NCBI RefSeq assembly: GCF_030012985.1
Contig: NZ_CP120233.1
Location: 3,839,001 to 3,903,000, forward strand
Reading direction: 5' to 3'
Length of the DNA stretch: 64,000 nt
Source of the DNA: Microbulbifer sp. VAAF005
GTDB lineage: Bacteria; Pseudomonadota; Gammaproteobacteria; Pseudomonadales; Cellvibrionaceae
Part shown: positions 55,160-64,000 of the stretch, piece by piece
How positions within the stretch are numbered: the stretch's first letter is position 1
How the letters are laid out: each line of letters opens with the position of its first letter
Program-made: the position numbers and the translations under genes
Notes under the pieces: model-generated
The model's database searches: none
What the model saw: the letters and a program-made list of their open reading frames with translations, nothing else
Told to the model about the DNA's origin: nothing

Positions 55160-56281
55160 ATGGAACTAAATACGGTTGAAGAACTGATCGACGATATCCG
55201 CCAGGGCAAAATGGTAATCCTGATGGATGATGAAGATCGCGAGAACGAGGGCGACCTGGTGATGGCTGCGGAGCAGATTCGCGCTGAAGACATCAACTTT
55301 ATGGCCACTCATGCCCGTGGCCTGATTTGTATGCCCATGTCCAAAGAGCGCTGTGAGCAGTTGGACCTGCCGCTGATGTCGCGAGACAACGGAGCCCAGT
55401 TCAGCACCAACTTCACCGTATCCATTGAGGCGGCAGAGGGTGTCACCACCGGTATTTCCGCCGCCGATCGCGCGCGTACGGTTCGCGCCGCTGTGGCCAG
55501 AAATGCCAAGCCCAGCGATATTGTACAGCCCGGCCATATCTTCCCCATTATGGCCCAGCCCGGCGGTGTATTAAGCCGCGCAGGCCACACCGAAGCCGGT
55601 TGCGACCTGGCCCGCCTGGCGGGTTTTGAGGCGGCTGCGGTGATTGTTGAGATCATGAATGAAGACGGCACCATGTCCCGCCGCCCGGACCTGGAAAAGT
55701 TCGCGAAAGAGCACAACCTGAAGATCGGCACTATCGCCGACCTGATTACCTATCGCGCCCTGAATGAGAAAACCGTTGAGTGCGTTAATGAGCGCAAGGT
55801 GCGCACCGAGTTCGGTGAGTTCAAGCTGCGCACTTATCTCGATAAGGCCCGCCGCGAGCGCCACTTTGCCTTTGTTAAAGGCGACCCCACCCCAGAAGAG
55901 CCGACCCTGGTTCGTGTGCATGTGGGAAATACTCTGCGCGATGTGCTTACGATTCAGCGCGGCGATGAAAAATTCACCCCGTGGACCTTCCGTCGCGCGA
56001 TGCAGCGTATTGAAGAAGAGGGCAAGGGTGTTGTGGTACTGATCTGCCACAACGAAACCACCGAAGAAATTGAAGAGAGTATTGATTGGCTGATCAGCGG
56101 CAAGCAACAGCGCCCCAGCCAGGACCTGGTGTACAAGCAGGTAGGTACCGGTTCGCAAATTCTGCGGGATCTCAAGGTGCGCAAAATGCGCCTGATGAGC
56201 GCGCCGTTCAAGTTCAGTGCTATTTCCGGGTTTGATCTCGAAGTAGAGGAATACCTGAACGTAGAGGCGCCGCAACTCTGA
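55160..56281 (+). CDS. ribB: RibBX: 3,4-dihydroxy-2-butanone-4-phosphate synthase with inactive GTP cyclohydrolase II-like domain
   Basis: A 373-residue protein. The N-terminal DHBP synthase (1-205) has all signature sites: DDEDRENEGDLVMAAE, TEAGCDLARLAG and GHTEAG, and makes the four-carbon precursor of riboflavin from ribulose-5-phosphate. The C-terminal half aligns with GTP cyclohydrolase II but lacks its zinc-binding [16 protein letters not shown] motif, having VGNTLRDVLTIQRGD instead, so it is not a GTP cyclohydrolase. The true one is encoded at 59495. Such RibBX proteins are known in proteobacteria. Confidence 0.93.
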   Translation: MELNTVEELIDDIRQGKMVILMDDEDRENEGDLVMAAEQIRAEDINFMATHARGLICMPMSKERCEQLDLPLMSRDNGAQFSTNFTVSIEAAEGVTTGISAADRARTVRAAVARNAKPSDIVQPGHIFPIMAQPGGVLSRAGHTEAGCDLARLAGFEAAAVIVEIMNEDGTMSRRPDLEKFAKEHNLKIGTIADLITYRALNEKTVECVNERKVRTEFGEFKLRTYLDKARRERHFAFVKGDPTPEEPTLVRVHVGNTLRDVLTIQRGDEKFTPWTFRRAMQRIEEEGKGVVVLICHNETTEEIEESIDWLISGKQQRPSQDLVYKQVGTGSQILRDLKVRKMRLMSAPFKFSAISGFDLEVEEYLNVEAPQL

Positions 56282-56358
56282 TAAAAGAGTAACAATACTG
56301 AAGCGCCGCTACTGTCCTGATAGCGGCGGCGATGAACAAGAAATACGGATTGAAAATT

Positions 56359-56829
56359 ATGAGCAATATTCAAGTGATCGAAGGGGACTTCGTCGGCAGT
56401 ACGGGCAAATATGCACTGTTGGTGAGCCGCTGGAACAGCTTTGTGGTTGAAAGCCTAAAGGATGGTGCACTGGACACCCTGCGCCGCAAGGGTATCAAGG
56501 ATGAAGATATCACTATCTACTACGCCCCGGGCGCATTCGAATTTCCCCTGGCGGCACAGAAGCTGGCTGAGACTAAAAAGTTTGATGCCATTATTGCCCT
56601 GGGGGCGGTTATCCGTGGTGGCACCCCGCACTTTGAGTATGTGGCTGGCGAGTGCACCAAAGGCCTGGCTCAGGTATCCATGAATACTGGCATTCCCGTC
56701 ACCTTTGGCGTGCTGACAGTGGACTCCATTGAGCAGGCTATCGAACGCTCAGGCACCAAGGCTGGCAACAAAGGTTGTGAAGCCGCCGAAACCGCCCTGG
56801 AAATGGTTTCCCTACTCGGCAAGATTTAA
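56359..56829 (+). CDS. ribH: 6,7-dimethyl-8-ribityllumazine synthase
   Basis: A 156-residue lumazine synthase joining the DHBP and pyrimidine precursors. Motifs are [50 protein letters not shown] and [23 protein letters not shown]. Start at 56359 is the conserved one; a nine-codon upstream extension exists. It precedes nusB, the classical ribH-nusB pair. Confidence 0.95.
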   Translation: MSNIQVIEGDFVGSTGKYALLVSRWNSFVVESLKDGALDTLRRKGIKDEDITIYYAPGAFEFPLAAQKLAETKKFDAIIALGAVIRGGTPHFEYVAGECTKGLAQVSMNTGIPVTFGVLTVDSIEQAIERSGTKAGNKGCEAAETALEMVSLLGKI

Positions 56830-56898
56830 TTGCCGGCGCGCCGGCACAAAAGGTGTGTCGGTGCAGCCCATTCTGTGAAGTATCTACCGGAAAAGACA

Positions 56899-57342
56899 AT
56901 GACCGTAACTGCATCCGCCCGCCGTAAGGCACGTCACTACGCCATGCAGGCGCTCTATCAGTGGCAGATGGCCGGCGCCAGCCTTAATTCCATTGAGGCC
57001 GAGTTTCACGCCGATAATGATATGAGCAAAACCGACGTGGAATATTTTCGTGATATTTTCCACGGTGTAGCGAAAAACCTCGATGAGGTAGAGGGCGCTT
57101 ACACGTCGCACCTGGATCGCAAAGTGGAAGACCTGGACCCTGTATCCCGCGCGCTGTTGCGCATGGCCACTTACGAGCTGAAAAACCGTATCGATGTGCC
57201 TTACAAGGTTGTCATTAATGAGGCGGTGGCCCTGGCGAAAAAATTTGGTCCCACCGATGCCTTCAAGTTTATCAATGGCATTTTGGATAAGACCGCTGCG
57301 GACCTGCGCTCGGCAGAGGTAGCCGCAGACAAGAAGGGCTGA
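56899..57342 (+). CDS. nusB: Transcription antitermination factor NusB
   Basis: A 147-residue all-helical RNA-binding protein that with NusE/S10 binds boxA of rRNA operons. The start MTVTASARRKARHYAMQALYQWQM holds the typical Arg-rich first helix, and YKVVINEAVALAKKFGPTDAFKFINGILDK is the C-terminal signature. The ATG at 56899 is the family start; an upstream extension to 56830 is ignored. Confidence 0.95.
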   Translation: MTVTASARRKARHYAMQALYQWQMAGASLNSIEAEFHADNDMSKTDVEYFRDIFHGVAKNLDEVEGAYTSHLDRKVEDLDPVSRALLRMATYELKNRIDVPYKVVINEAVALAKKFGPTDAFKFINGILDKTAADLRSAEVAADKKG

Positions 57343-57352
57343 GCCAGCAATT

Positions 57353-58312
57353 ATGTCTAAAGCGCCGGGGGAGTTTGAGATCATCCGCGATTACTTCGCC
57401 CGCGCTCCCCAGGGCGAAGGTGTAGCCCTGGGGATTGGCGATGACTGCGCGCTCTTGCAAGCACCTGTCAGCGGGCAGCTGGCTACTTCTATGGACACCC
57501 TGGTAGCAGGTCGTCACTTCCCCGCAGGTGCCGACCCATTCATGCTTGCCAGCCGTGCACTGCGTGTGAATATCAGTGACCTGGCGGCAATGAATGCCCG
57601 CCCCCTCTGGTTTACCCTTGCCCTGACCTTACCCGATAGCGACTCCGTTTGGCTGGAGAAATTCGCCAGTGGCCTGCTGGAAACTGCTGGCAAGTTTGGG
57701 GTTTCCCTTGTGGGTGGTGACACTACCGCTGGCCCCTTATCCATTACAATTCAGGTGATCGGCCATACGGAAAAGCCCCTCCGGCGGGATGGCGCTTCTG
57801 TCGGCGACAATATTTATGTGAGCGGCCCACTGGGCGCTGCCGCAGCAGCCCTGCCCGTTGTTTTGGCAGAGCGGAATGTGACTGAGTCAGTGCGGCGGGA
57901 AGCGGAGCAGGCTTTCTATTTTCCCGAGCCGCAATTAGAAACTGCCAACGCGATTGCAGGCATTGCTACCAGTGCGTTGGATATTTCCGATGGATTACTG
58001 GGGGATCTGGGCCATATCTGCAAAGCGAGCGGTGTGGCAGCAGAAATAAACCTGGAGTCTCTGCCCATAGCACCCCTGGCCAATCGATTGGCAGCTGATA
58101 CTGCCGTAGAGCTGGCGGCCTGTGGAGGGGATGACTACCAGCTCTGTTTTACTGCTCCGGCAGCCGCTGTTGATCAAGTTCGTCAGCTGGGTTTCACCCC
58201 CATAGGGAAACTCGTTGAGGGGGGCCGCAGGTACATTGCTCCTATCACGGGAACCCCTGGGTTGCTCAATCGCCAGGCTATAGGCACTTTTAAGTCATTG
58301 TGTAGACCATAG
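57353..58312 (+). CDS. thiL: Thiamine-monophosphate kinase
   Basis: A 319-residue ThiL phosphorylating thiamine monophosphate to the diphosphate. Motifs are GIGDDCALL, DTLVAGRHFP, NISDLAAMNARPLWFTL, GGDTTAGPLSIT and CGGDDYQLCF. It follows nusB by 10 bp, with pgpA next, the conserved nusB-thiL-pgpA order. Confidence 0.95.
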   Translation: MSKAPGEFEIIRDYFARAPQGEGVALGIGDDCALLQAPVSGQLATSMDTLVAGRHFPAGADPFMLASRALRVNISDLAAMNARPLWFTLALTLPDSDSVWLEKFASGLLETAGKFGVSLVGGDTTAGPLSITIQVIGHTEKPLRRDGASVGDNIYVSGPLGAAAAALPVVLAERNVTESVRREAEQAFYFPEPQLETANAIAGIATSALDISDGLLGDLGHICKASGVAAEINLESLPIAPLANRLAADTAVELAACGGDDYQLCFTAPAAAVDQVRQLGFTPIGKLVEGGRRYIAPITGTPGLLNRQAIGTFKSLCRP

Positions 58313-58335
58313 TGCCTTTGTGAGAATTCAATAAC

Positions 58336-58824
58336 ATGAGCATTAACAACCCGACATTTTCCCAGCTGTTGCGCGATCCCACCTTACTGTTGGCATTTGG
58401 GTTCGGCTCCGGGCTGGCACCGAAAGCGCCGGGTACGTTTGGTACCCTGGCAGCGATTCCTTTTTGGTGGTTGATGAAGGATTTGCCTCCATTCTGGTAT
58501 CTGGCCATTGTGTTTGTTACCGGTGTGGTAGGTTGCTATCTATGTGGTGCAGCTGCCAAGAAAATGGGAGTTCACGATCACGGCGGTATTGTTTGGGATG
58601 AAATGGTGGGCTACTGGCTCACCATGTTTATGGCTCCTGCAGGTTGGGCTTGGGCACTATACGGCTTTGTCCTCTTCCGGATATTTGATATTGCCAAGCC
58701 CCCGCCCATTGGCTGGGCTGATCGCAAGGTGCAAGGTGGCGTTGGGATTATGCTCGACGATATACTGGCCGCCGTTTATGCCTCCCTGGTACTGCAAGTA
58801 ACGGCGTGGGTACTGGGCGCTTAG
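58336..58824 (+). CDS. pgpA: Phosphatidylglycerophosphatase A
   Basis: A 162-residue membrane phosphatase making phosphatidylglycerol. Signature FGSGLAPKAPGTFGTLAAIP at the N-terminus, then DHGGIVWDEMVGYW and RIFDIAKPPPIGWADRKVQGGVGIMLDDILAA; about four membrane segments. It is 23 bp after thiL. Confidence 0.95.
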   Translation: MSINNPTFSQLLRDPTLLLAFGFGSGLAPKAPGTFGTLAAIPFWWLMKDLPPFWYLAIVFVTGVVGCYLCGAAAKKMGVHDHGGIVWDEMVGYWLTMFMAPAGWAWALYGFVLFRIFDIAKPPPIGWADRKVQGGVGIMLDDILAAVYASLVLQVTAWVLGA

Positions 58825-58841
58825 ATTGATAGGGAAGATCA

Positions 58842-59477
58842 ATGCGCAGCTATTTTGTATTTTTTTTCAGTCTCTTTATTGCTCTGAGTGCTAATGCGCA
58901 GCAGGTTCAATTAAAGGGGTTATTTGGCGATAGCGCCATGCTGGAAATTGATGGCCGCCAGAAAATTCTTAAGGCGGGACAAAAATCCCCAGAGGGTGTC
59001 ACCCTGTTGGAAGCGACTACTCGTTATGCACGGATTAGTGTGTCTGGACGAGAGCAAAAGCTGACCTTGGATGCACCTATAGCAACCAGTTTTGCCAAGG
59101 CGGCGAAAGCAGAAGTACGGCTTCCCGCCGATAGCCGTGGACATTATTTAACAAATGCCTGGGTCAATGGCCTGAGAGTGCCGATGATGGTGGATACCGG
59201 CGCTACCAATATTGCTATTAATTATCCTACCGCTCGTCGCCTAAGGCTGAATCTGGATAATGCCGAGGAAGTACTAGTCTCTACTGCTAATGGTATTACT
59301 AGTGTTTATCGAGTGAATCTTAGCAGTGTCACCATAGGTGGAATCAAGGTTCACAATGTTGATGCGACAGTTCATGCCGATGACTTCCCCCAGGTGGTAC
59401 TTCTTGGCAACAGCTTTCTCAGCCAGGTTGATATGGAACAGCAGGGCGGTGTGCTGGTACTGCGCGCCCGACACTGA
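58842..59477 (+). CDS. Secreted retropepsin-like aspartic protease family protein
   Basis: A 211-residue exported protein with signal peptide MRSYFVFFFSLFIALSANA and a retropepsin-like domain (clan AA, TIGR02281-like) containing MMVDTGATNIAINYPTARRL with the catalytic Asp-Thr-Gly and a later VVLLGNSFLSQVDM. The N-terminal part before the protease fold (residues 20-80) is specific to this group. Its role in bacteria is uncertain. It is co-directional between pgpA and ribA with short gaps (17 bp each), so it is probably part of the operon. Confidence 0.8.
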   Translation: MRSYFVFFFSLFIALSANAQQVQLKGLFGDSAMLEIDGRQKILKAGQKSPEGVTLLEATTRYARISVSGREQKLTLDAPIATSFAKAAKAEVRLPADSRGHYLTNAWVNGLRVPMMVDTGATNIAINYPTARRLRLNLDNAEEVLVSTANGITSVYRVNLSSVTIGGIKVHNVDATVHADDFPQVVLLGNSFLSQVDMEQQGGVLVLRARH

Positions 59478-59494
59478 TTTAAAGAGGTATTAAG

Positions 59495-60112
59495 TTGACC
59501 ATTCGTTTTGTGGAATCCTCAAAACTACCCACCTCTTGGGGTATGTTTGAGATGCACGGTTTCGAGGAAGTGGAATCCGGAAAAGAGCACGTGGTGCTCA
59601 CCATGGGTGACTTCGATACCGAAGAGCCTCTGTTGGCCCGTATTCATTCTGAGTGCCTGACCGGAGATGCACTATTCTCCCTGCGCTGTGATTGTGGTGC
59701 CCAGCTACAACATGCTATGCATCGTATTGCGATGGAGGGGCGTGGAGCTATTTTCTATCTCCGCCAGGAGGGCCGTGGTATCGGTCTGTTAAATAAGATT
59801 CGCGCTTACCACTTGCAGGATTGTGGTGCGGATACGGTGGAAGCTAATGAGCAGTTGGGCTTTGGCGCCGATATGCGGGATTACTCGATTCTGAAAGCAA
59901 TGATCGAACACCTGGGTATTCATGCCATTCGCTTGATGACCAATAACCCGCGTAAGGTAAAAGCGCTGGAGGACTTGGGCATCAATGTGACTGAGCGCCT
60001 GCCGCACCAGTCCGGACGCAATCCCCACAATGCCAAGTATTTGTCTACCAAAAAAGGCAAACTTGGTCACTTGATCGAAAATGAGGATGAAGAAGGAAAA
60101 GAGGAAAACTAA
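59495..60112 (+). CDS. ribA: GTP cyclohydrolase II
   Basis: A 205-residue enzyme opening GTP in the first committed riboflavin step. The zinc site [18 protein letters not shown], the catalytic region [18 protein letters not shown] and the CDCG/RQEGRG motifs are complete, unlike the RibBX domain at 55160. The start is TTG at 59495 with AAAGAGGT at 8 nt. An acidic tail ([10 protein letters not shown]) precedes the stop and a bidirectional terminator follows. Confidence 0.95.
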   Translation: MTIRFVESSKLPTSWGMFEMHGFEEVESGKEHVVLTMGDFDTEEPLLARIHSECLTGDALFSLRCDCGAQLQHAMHRIAMEGRGAIFYLRQEGRGIGLLNKIRAYHLQDCGADTVEANEQLGFGADMRDYSILKAMIEHLGIHAIRLMTNNPRKVKALEDLGINVTERLPHQSGRNPHNAKYLSTKKGKLGHLIENEDEEGKEEN

Positions 60113-60141
60113 CTTTCACTTTTCTTGAAGCACCCCAATAA

Positions 60142-60166
60142 AAAAGGCCGGAAAATCCGGCCTTTT
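60142..60166. terminator. Bidirectional terminator between ribA and pullulanase genes
   Basis: AAAAGGCCGGA-AAA-TCCGGCCTTTT is a perfect 11-bp hairpin between convergent genes. Confidence 0.95.
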
Positions 60167-60181
60167 AAAATTTATAAAGAA

Positions 60182-63100
60182 TTAATATCTACGGCGTGGC
60201 TGCACAAATACTGTGGTAGTTCGGCCGGGCAGAGTAAAGGTGCCGCTGCTCCTATCAAATTTTACTTTGTGCAGGCGTGAGTCTACTGATCGGCGCTGAC
60301 GTGGGTGCTTGAACAGGTACTCACCAATAAGGTTTTCGCTGGTAAATTCCAATGATTCGTCATCGCCATTAAACAGCACCACAATACGTTCAAAGCGGCG
60401 ATCGATGTTGCCATTGGAATCGGATAACTCCATCACAATCAGCCCAGGAATCTGGTCGGGTCCGGTGTTGAGGAAATTGAGATGTGCTTCTACGGACTCT
60501 GCATCAGACAAGCGGAACAGGGGAGAGCTGTTGCGAATCGCCAGCTGCTCGCGGAATAGAGCAGAGCTCCACAAGCGGTGCCGGCGCTCGGGAGCCAATT
60601 CCGGGTTTGCCAGTAAAGGTTGCATCAGGGACCAGTTATCTTCGTTTTTATCTGCGATAGGTAAACCCGCAGCCCAATTATCGGTGGCGAGGCTGAAGTC
60701 CAGTGCATTAAACCAGTCACCGGAGTTGTAGCTGTCCCGATCCATCGACTTTGAGCGCAGGAAATCCTGGCCTGCGTGGATAAACGGCACTCCCTGGGCG
60801 AACAGAACCAGGGAGTTACTGAATGCCTGGATACGCACTCGTTCAGCCAAGTCGGCGCTGTCGCTGGCTTTGATCTGTACTCCGTCGAACAGCGTCTCGT
60901 TGTCGTGGGCGGCAATATAATTAATGGATTCCTGCGGGTCGGCGGTATAGCCGGTGGGCTGGCCGTTATAGACCAGCTCGCTGCCGGTAATGATATTGCC
61001 GTTGGCATCTTCAAAAGGATAATCCGCCAGGTTGCCGGCGAGGGAAATGCGGACTTTATCTGCCAGGGTTAGCAGTGTGGCACGCTCATCTTCTCCCTCA
61101 AACTTACCGTTGCTGTCGGTGAACAGACCGGTACCAAAGCCCTGCTCCTCAAAACCTCCAAAGGGGTTGCCGCCACGGACGGAATCGCGCAGGCGATCGT
61201 TAAAGGTGCCGACACCGCTGCCGGCCATATTGCCCTGGCGGGCCTGTACAAAGCGAGCATCGTCAGCCACTTCGCCAAAATTCCAGCCCTCGCCGTACAG
61301 GTAGATAGCTTTGCCGTCGACACCATCGGCTGCCGGGGTCAGTGATTGCAATGCCGCTTGCGCCTTGAGGATATTGTCGAGGCTGTGGTGTCCCATGAGA
61401 TCGAAACGGAAGCTGTCCACCTTGTAGGACCGGGCCCAGGTGACCAGGGAATCGATCATCAGCTTTTCCATCATGGCGTGCTCACTGGCGGTATTTGCGC
61501 AGCAGCTGCTCATCTCCACTCCGCCCTCCAGATTGCGGCGGTGGTAATAGCCGGGGACGATTTTATCGAGTACGGAGTTGTCGTATTGGCCATAGGAGCT
61601 GGTGTGGTTGTAAACCACGTCCATTACCAGTCGCAGGCCGGAGTGGGATAGCCCTTGCACCATTTGACGGAATTCGCGAATGCGCGCAGGTCCATCGGGA
61701 GCGCTGCTATAGCTGCCTTCGGGGACCGTGTAGTGCAATGGATCGTAGCCCCAGTTAAAGCCATCGGTATCGCGAATAGCATCTACCTGGGCCTGCTGCT
61801 CGCTGCTGTCCGGCGCGTAGTCTGAGAGGTCCGGGGTTTGCTGCTGCTGGGTGCGATCCTCATTGACTGTGGCAAAGTCAAAGGCCGGCAGCAAGTGGAT
61901 ATGGGTGAGGCCGGCGCGGGCCAGTTTATTGAGGTGGCGCATGCCGTCGCTGTGCTTGCGGGTGAAAGCCTTGAAGGTGCCGCGCTCTGCTTCGGGGACA
62001 GTTTGATCCACAATACTGAAATCGCGTACGTGCAGCTCGTAGACACTGATATCTTCCGGCTGGGTTAATCTGGGCTTGCGCAGGCGATCCCAACCGCGCG
62101 GCTTCAGGTCCCGGTCATTCAGGTTAATGATCTGGCTTTTGCCACTATTGATGGAGAGACTCAGGGAATAGGGGTCGGTGACCAGGTTGGTTTCAATCTG
62201 GCGGCTGAAGTAGGAGTACACCTCGACCTCATAGAGATAAAAGTTGCGGTCCCACTGCTTATCGATATCGGCACTCCAAACCCCGGTAGATTCATCGCGC
62301 AGCATGGATACCACCTGACCGGCGCTATCGCTGCTGGGGTCTGTAAACAGGTGCAGCTTTACTGCCCGTGCAGTGGGTGCCCAAAGATCGAGCTGGATAA
62401 TCTCCTCGCCGACACGGGCACCGAGTTCACCGTCGTAGTAGAAGCGATCATCGAGCGCGCCTGCTATCTGCACACCAGTCGCATCCAGTAACGTGCCCTC
62501 CGCATCGTAAGCGGCGAGGGCCAGCTGCTGGGTGACCAGATCACTGATGGAGGCCTGCCCTGGCAATTGCCAGGCACTGAAACTGGCCAGGTGCGGGAAT
62601 TTTTGTTGGGCGCTGTCGGGCAGGGTGGCGAGAGGGGTGAGATCGATGGTGCCGTCGGAACGGATATCACCGTCCTCCAGTTCTAGCTCGGCGCTGTTGC
62701 TGTAGTGCAATTTAACCTCGATACCTTCCTGCACCTGGATATCCCAGGCAAAGCTGCTGGTATCCACCCAGTGAGCTTTATCACTGCTCAGGTCACCCTT
62801 GGCGAAGCCATCACTGCTGACGGTGACTTCTTTACTATTCGAGTCAAAAGCAAAGTAGATTTCGTCGTAATCGGCGGCCACGGTAAAGCTGACGTTGGTT
62901 CCATTGTTGCCGTAGCTCTCCTCCCAGCCTTCGTGCAGGGCTACCTTGAATTCATAGGAACCGGCAGGCAGTGCTGAGGTGATAAAGGTGTAGGTGCCAT
63001 CTCCATCGGCATCCTGCATCCAGCTGCGTAGGCAACCGGGTTGCCAGTCTCCCGGGCACCCCAGCAGGGATTGGAAGTTGCCGGCTACAGTGGCGACCAC

Positions 63101-63508
63101 GCTATTGTGGTTGTCGGTGATCCAGTGACTCTCGTGGTCGTAGATAAATTTAACTTCGCGGGCCTCATCCAGGCTAAGGGAAATATTACCGCCGTCCCGC
63201 TGGCCGCCCCAGCCATAATTTTCATCCCAGCTGTTGTTGAGAGCGGCTTTGTACTCCCAGTTGCCGGCGGGTATCCAAAAGTTGCCTTGCCATTTGTCGT
63301 CTTCGCTGTCATAGCTGAGCAGGGTGGCGACACAACCTGGTTGCCAGTCGCCATCGCAGCCCAGTTGGCTTTGTAGGTTGCCGGGAATATTGACCTCTGT
63401 GGGGTCTGGTGTGTCAGATGCCCACACCGGTATTTGGATGGAGCAGAAGACTGCCCCCAGAATCAGCCCCGCCTTTGTGCCGGGCCCTGTAAATTTTGTT
63501 GTTGGCAT
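60182..63508 (-). CDS. Secreted pullulanase-type alpha-1,6-glucosidase with two X25-like modules
   Basis: A about 1,108-residue exported GH13 enzyme cleaving alpha-1,6 branches in pullulan or starch. After the signal peptide come two similar modules (about 38-130 and 140-245): NIPGNLQSQLGCDGDWQPGC and TVAGNFQSLLGCPGDWQPGC, typical of X25 pullulanase modules. Then an N-terminal beta domain and CBM48-like region lead to the catalytic barrel. Catalytic motifs are VMDVVYNHT (region I), DSFRFDLMGHH (nucleophile Asp), LYGEGWNFGE (acid Glu), YIAAHDNETLFD (region IV) and FNWGYDP near the pullulanase signature. The ATG at 63508 follows GGGAAG; longer in-frame starts (63520, 63574, 63631) precede a C-rich tract and lack good sites. 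Confidence 0.88.
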   Translation of the reverse strand: MPTTKFTGPGTKAGLILGAVFCSIQIPVWASDTPDPTEVNIPGNLQSQLGCDGDWQPGCVATLLSYDSEDDKWQGNFWIPAGNWEYKAALNNSWDENYGWGGQRDGGNISLSLDEAREVKFIYDHESHWITDNHNSVVATVAGNFQSLLGCPGDWQPGCLRSWMQDADGDGTYTFITSALPAGSYEFKVALHEGWEESYGNNGTNVSFTVAADYDEIYFAFDSNSKEVTVSSDGFAKGDLSSDKAHWVDTSSFAWDIQVQEGIEVKLHYSNSAELELEDGDIRSDGTIDLTPLATLPDSAQQKFPHLASFSAWQLPGQASISDLVTQQLALAAYDAEGTLLDATGVQIAGALDDRFYYDGELGARVGEEIIQLDLWAPTARAVKLHLFTDPSSDSAGQVVSMLRDESTGVWSADIDKQWDRNFYLYEVEVYSYFSRQIETNLVTDPYSLSLSINSGKSQIINLNDRDLKPRGWDRLRKPRLTQPEDISVYELHVRDFSIVDQTVPEAERGTFKAFTRKHSDGMRHLNKLARAGLTHIHLLPAFDFATVNEDRTQQQQTPDLSDYAPDSSEQQAQVDAIRDTDGFNWGYDPLHYTVPEGSYSSAPDGPARIREFRQMVQGLSHSGLRLVMDVVYNHTSSYGQYDNSVLDKIVPGYYHRRNLEGGVEMSSCCANTASEHAMMEKLMIDSLVTWARSYKVDSFRFDLMGHHSLDNILKAQAALQSLTPAADGVDGKAIYLYGEGWNFGEVADDARFVQARQGNMAGSGVGTFNDRLRDSVRGGNPFGGFEEQGFGTGLFTDSNGKFEGEDERATLLTLADKVRISLAGNLADYPFEDANGNIITGSELVYNGQPTGYTADPQESINYIAAHDNETLFDGVQIKASDSADLAERVRIQAFSNSLVLFAQGVPFIHAGQDFLRSKSMDRDSYNSGDWFNALDFSLATDNWAAGLPIADKNEDNWSLMQPLLANPELAPERRHRLWSSALFREQLAIRNSSPLFRLSDAESVEAHLNFLNTGPDQIPGLIVMELSDSNGNIDRRFERIVVLFNGDDESLEFTSENLIGEYLFKHPRQRRSVDSRLHKVKFDRSSGTFTLPGRTTTVFVQPRRRY

Positions 63509-64000
63509 AGCGCTTCCCATTTTTTTTGTACTTGTTGCGGTTCTCTCAGTTGGTATTGAATCGCAGTCACGCATTGACGGCCTCCCACCCCGAGGAGGTG
63601 GAGGTCTGGGGGAGGTGGTTGGGGGTGTCATAAAAGCTTTATAAATTCGTCACTTGGTGGAAACACCCGCAGGAGAAGATGCTTCTCGAGTAAATGCGAT
63701 GGCGAAAGAAAAAGCCGGATCTATACTCAACTGATCGGGTTATGGTGAGTCGAGAAAGGTGATGCACTCGCTGTAATCGGATTCGAAGGCCGGCTTTTGC
63801 CGGCTTTGCTTTTTGTGGCGGGGCAATTACTAAGAGGCTTCCCGGGATTATCCTTGCTCCTATCCCCGGGTAGTGCTAATTTGCCCATAGCCCGCCAGGT
63901 ACTATGGCGGAATCCAGAACTCAATGACTGCGGAGGATGATTGATGATTGTTGCAACCCTCCGTCGGGTCCAGTAGCAGCCTCCAGCTGCCCACGCCCGG
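63509..64000. other. Right-end intergenic region
   Basis: It begins with the pullulanase leader, including a purine-rich G-run tract on the plus strand near 63590-63625. A terminator-like hairpin lies at 63786-63815. At the far right, two tandem mini-ORFs (MTAEDD and MIVATLRRVQ) overlap at TGATG after a GGAGG site (near 63927-63975); they may be leader peptides of a gene beyond the window. No other gene is supported. Confidence 0.35.
63786..63815 (+). terminator. Terminator-like hairpin with no obvious upstream gene
   Basis: GCCGGC-TTTT-GCCGGC followed by TTTGCTTTTTG on the plus strand. No rightward gene precedes it in the window, so an unseen small RNA or leader could end here. Confidence 0.5.

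Noticed and set aside
54900-55160. FMN riboswitch before ribBX
   Set aside because: The leader lacks the conserved AGGGTGAAATTCCC-type RFN elements.

Overview
The window looks like chromosome of a marine gammaproteobacterium close to Cellvibrionales/Microbulbiferaceae. This is inferred from the gene order glyA-nrdR-ribD-ribE-ribBX-ribH-nusB-thiL-pgpA-ribA, ANR-type regulators with perfect TTGAT-N4-ATCAA boxes, a chitin-active LPMO with a poly-Asp/Ser/Asn linker, a large secreted pullulanase and an Oar-like TonB receptor. No rRNA, tRNA, CRISPR array or intact insertion sequence was seen.

Left part (1-22.6 kb). The 3' end of a copper P1B-ATPase, broken by an apparent -1 frameshift, is followed by a membrane cupredoxin-like protein and a DUF417 protein. 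Next come a secreted chitin/cellulose LPMO, a TetR regulator divergent from a metallo-beta-lactamase (MBL) fold lipoprotein, an orphan secreted TIM-barrel-like protein, a decaying DinB gene and an esterase with a TPR tail. A leftward copper group follows: a CopA-like multicopper oxidase that has lost most copper ligands, CopB, a DUF411 protein and a small Cys-rich protein. Beside it lie an MBL protein and a pseudoazurin under a perfect ANR box. radA, two secreted proteins sharing a four-Cys module (one with a YHYH domain), an AraC regulator, an AbgT transporter and a frameshifted glutamine amidotransferase complete this part.

Middle (22.6-35.9 kb). A TonB-dependent receptor is followed by about 2.9 kb almost without genes. 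Within it lies a 22-codon ORF with a strong ribosome site and a 5' hairpin. Then comes a tightly coupled operon: HlyD-like adaptor, ABC transporter with an intact C39 peptidase domain, and a second ABC protein with a degenerate C39-like N-terminus. A second micro-ORF with the same N-terminal pattern (MYxExDI) lies directly after the operon. This looks like a peptide maturation/export locus with unusually short candidate substrates and is the best candidate for an undescribed system.

Right-middle (35.8-51.2 kb). ettA, valine-catabolic hydrolase and dehydrogenase genes, ompW (ANR box), hemN, an ANR gene, adenine deaminase, an SDR gene whose promoter copies the TetR/MBL operator layout 40 kb away, a second ANR paralogue, a degenerate and an intact copy of a Stv-like gene, an ANR-boxed hemerythrin/STAS-like pair, and two tandem outer-membrane barrel genes, the second frameshifted.

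Right end (51.2-64 kb). Housekeeping block glyA, nrdR, the riboflavin genes, nusB, thiL, pgpA, a retropepsin-like protein and ribA, then a leftward pullulanase.

Four genes (Cu-ATPase, TetR, amidotransferase, second barrel) are each put back in frame by one base in a mononucleotide run. Residual indel error in the assembly is therefore likely and should be excluded before these are called pseudogenes.
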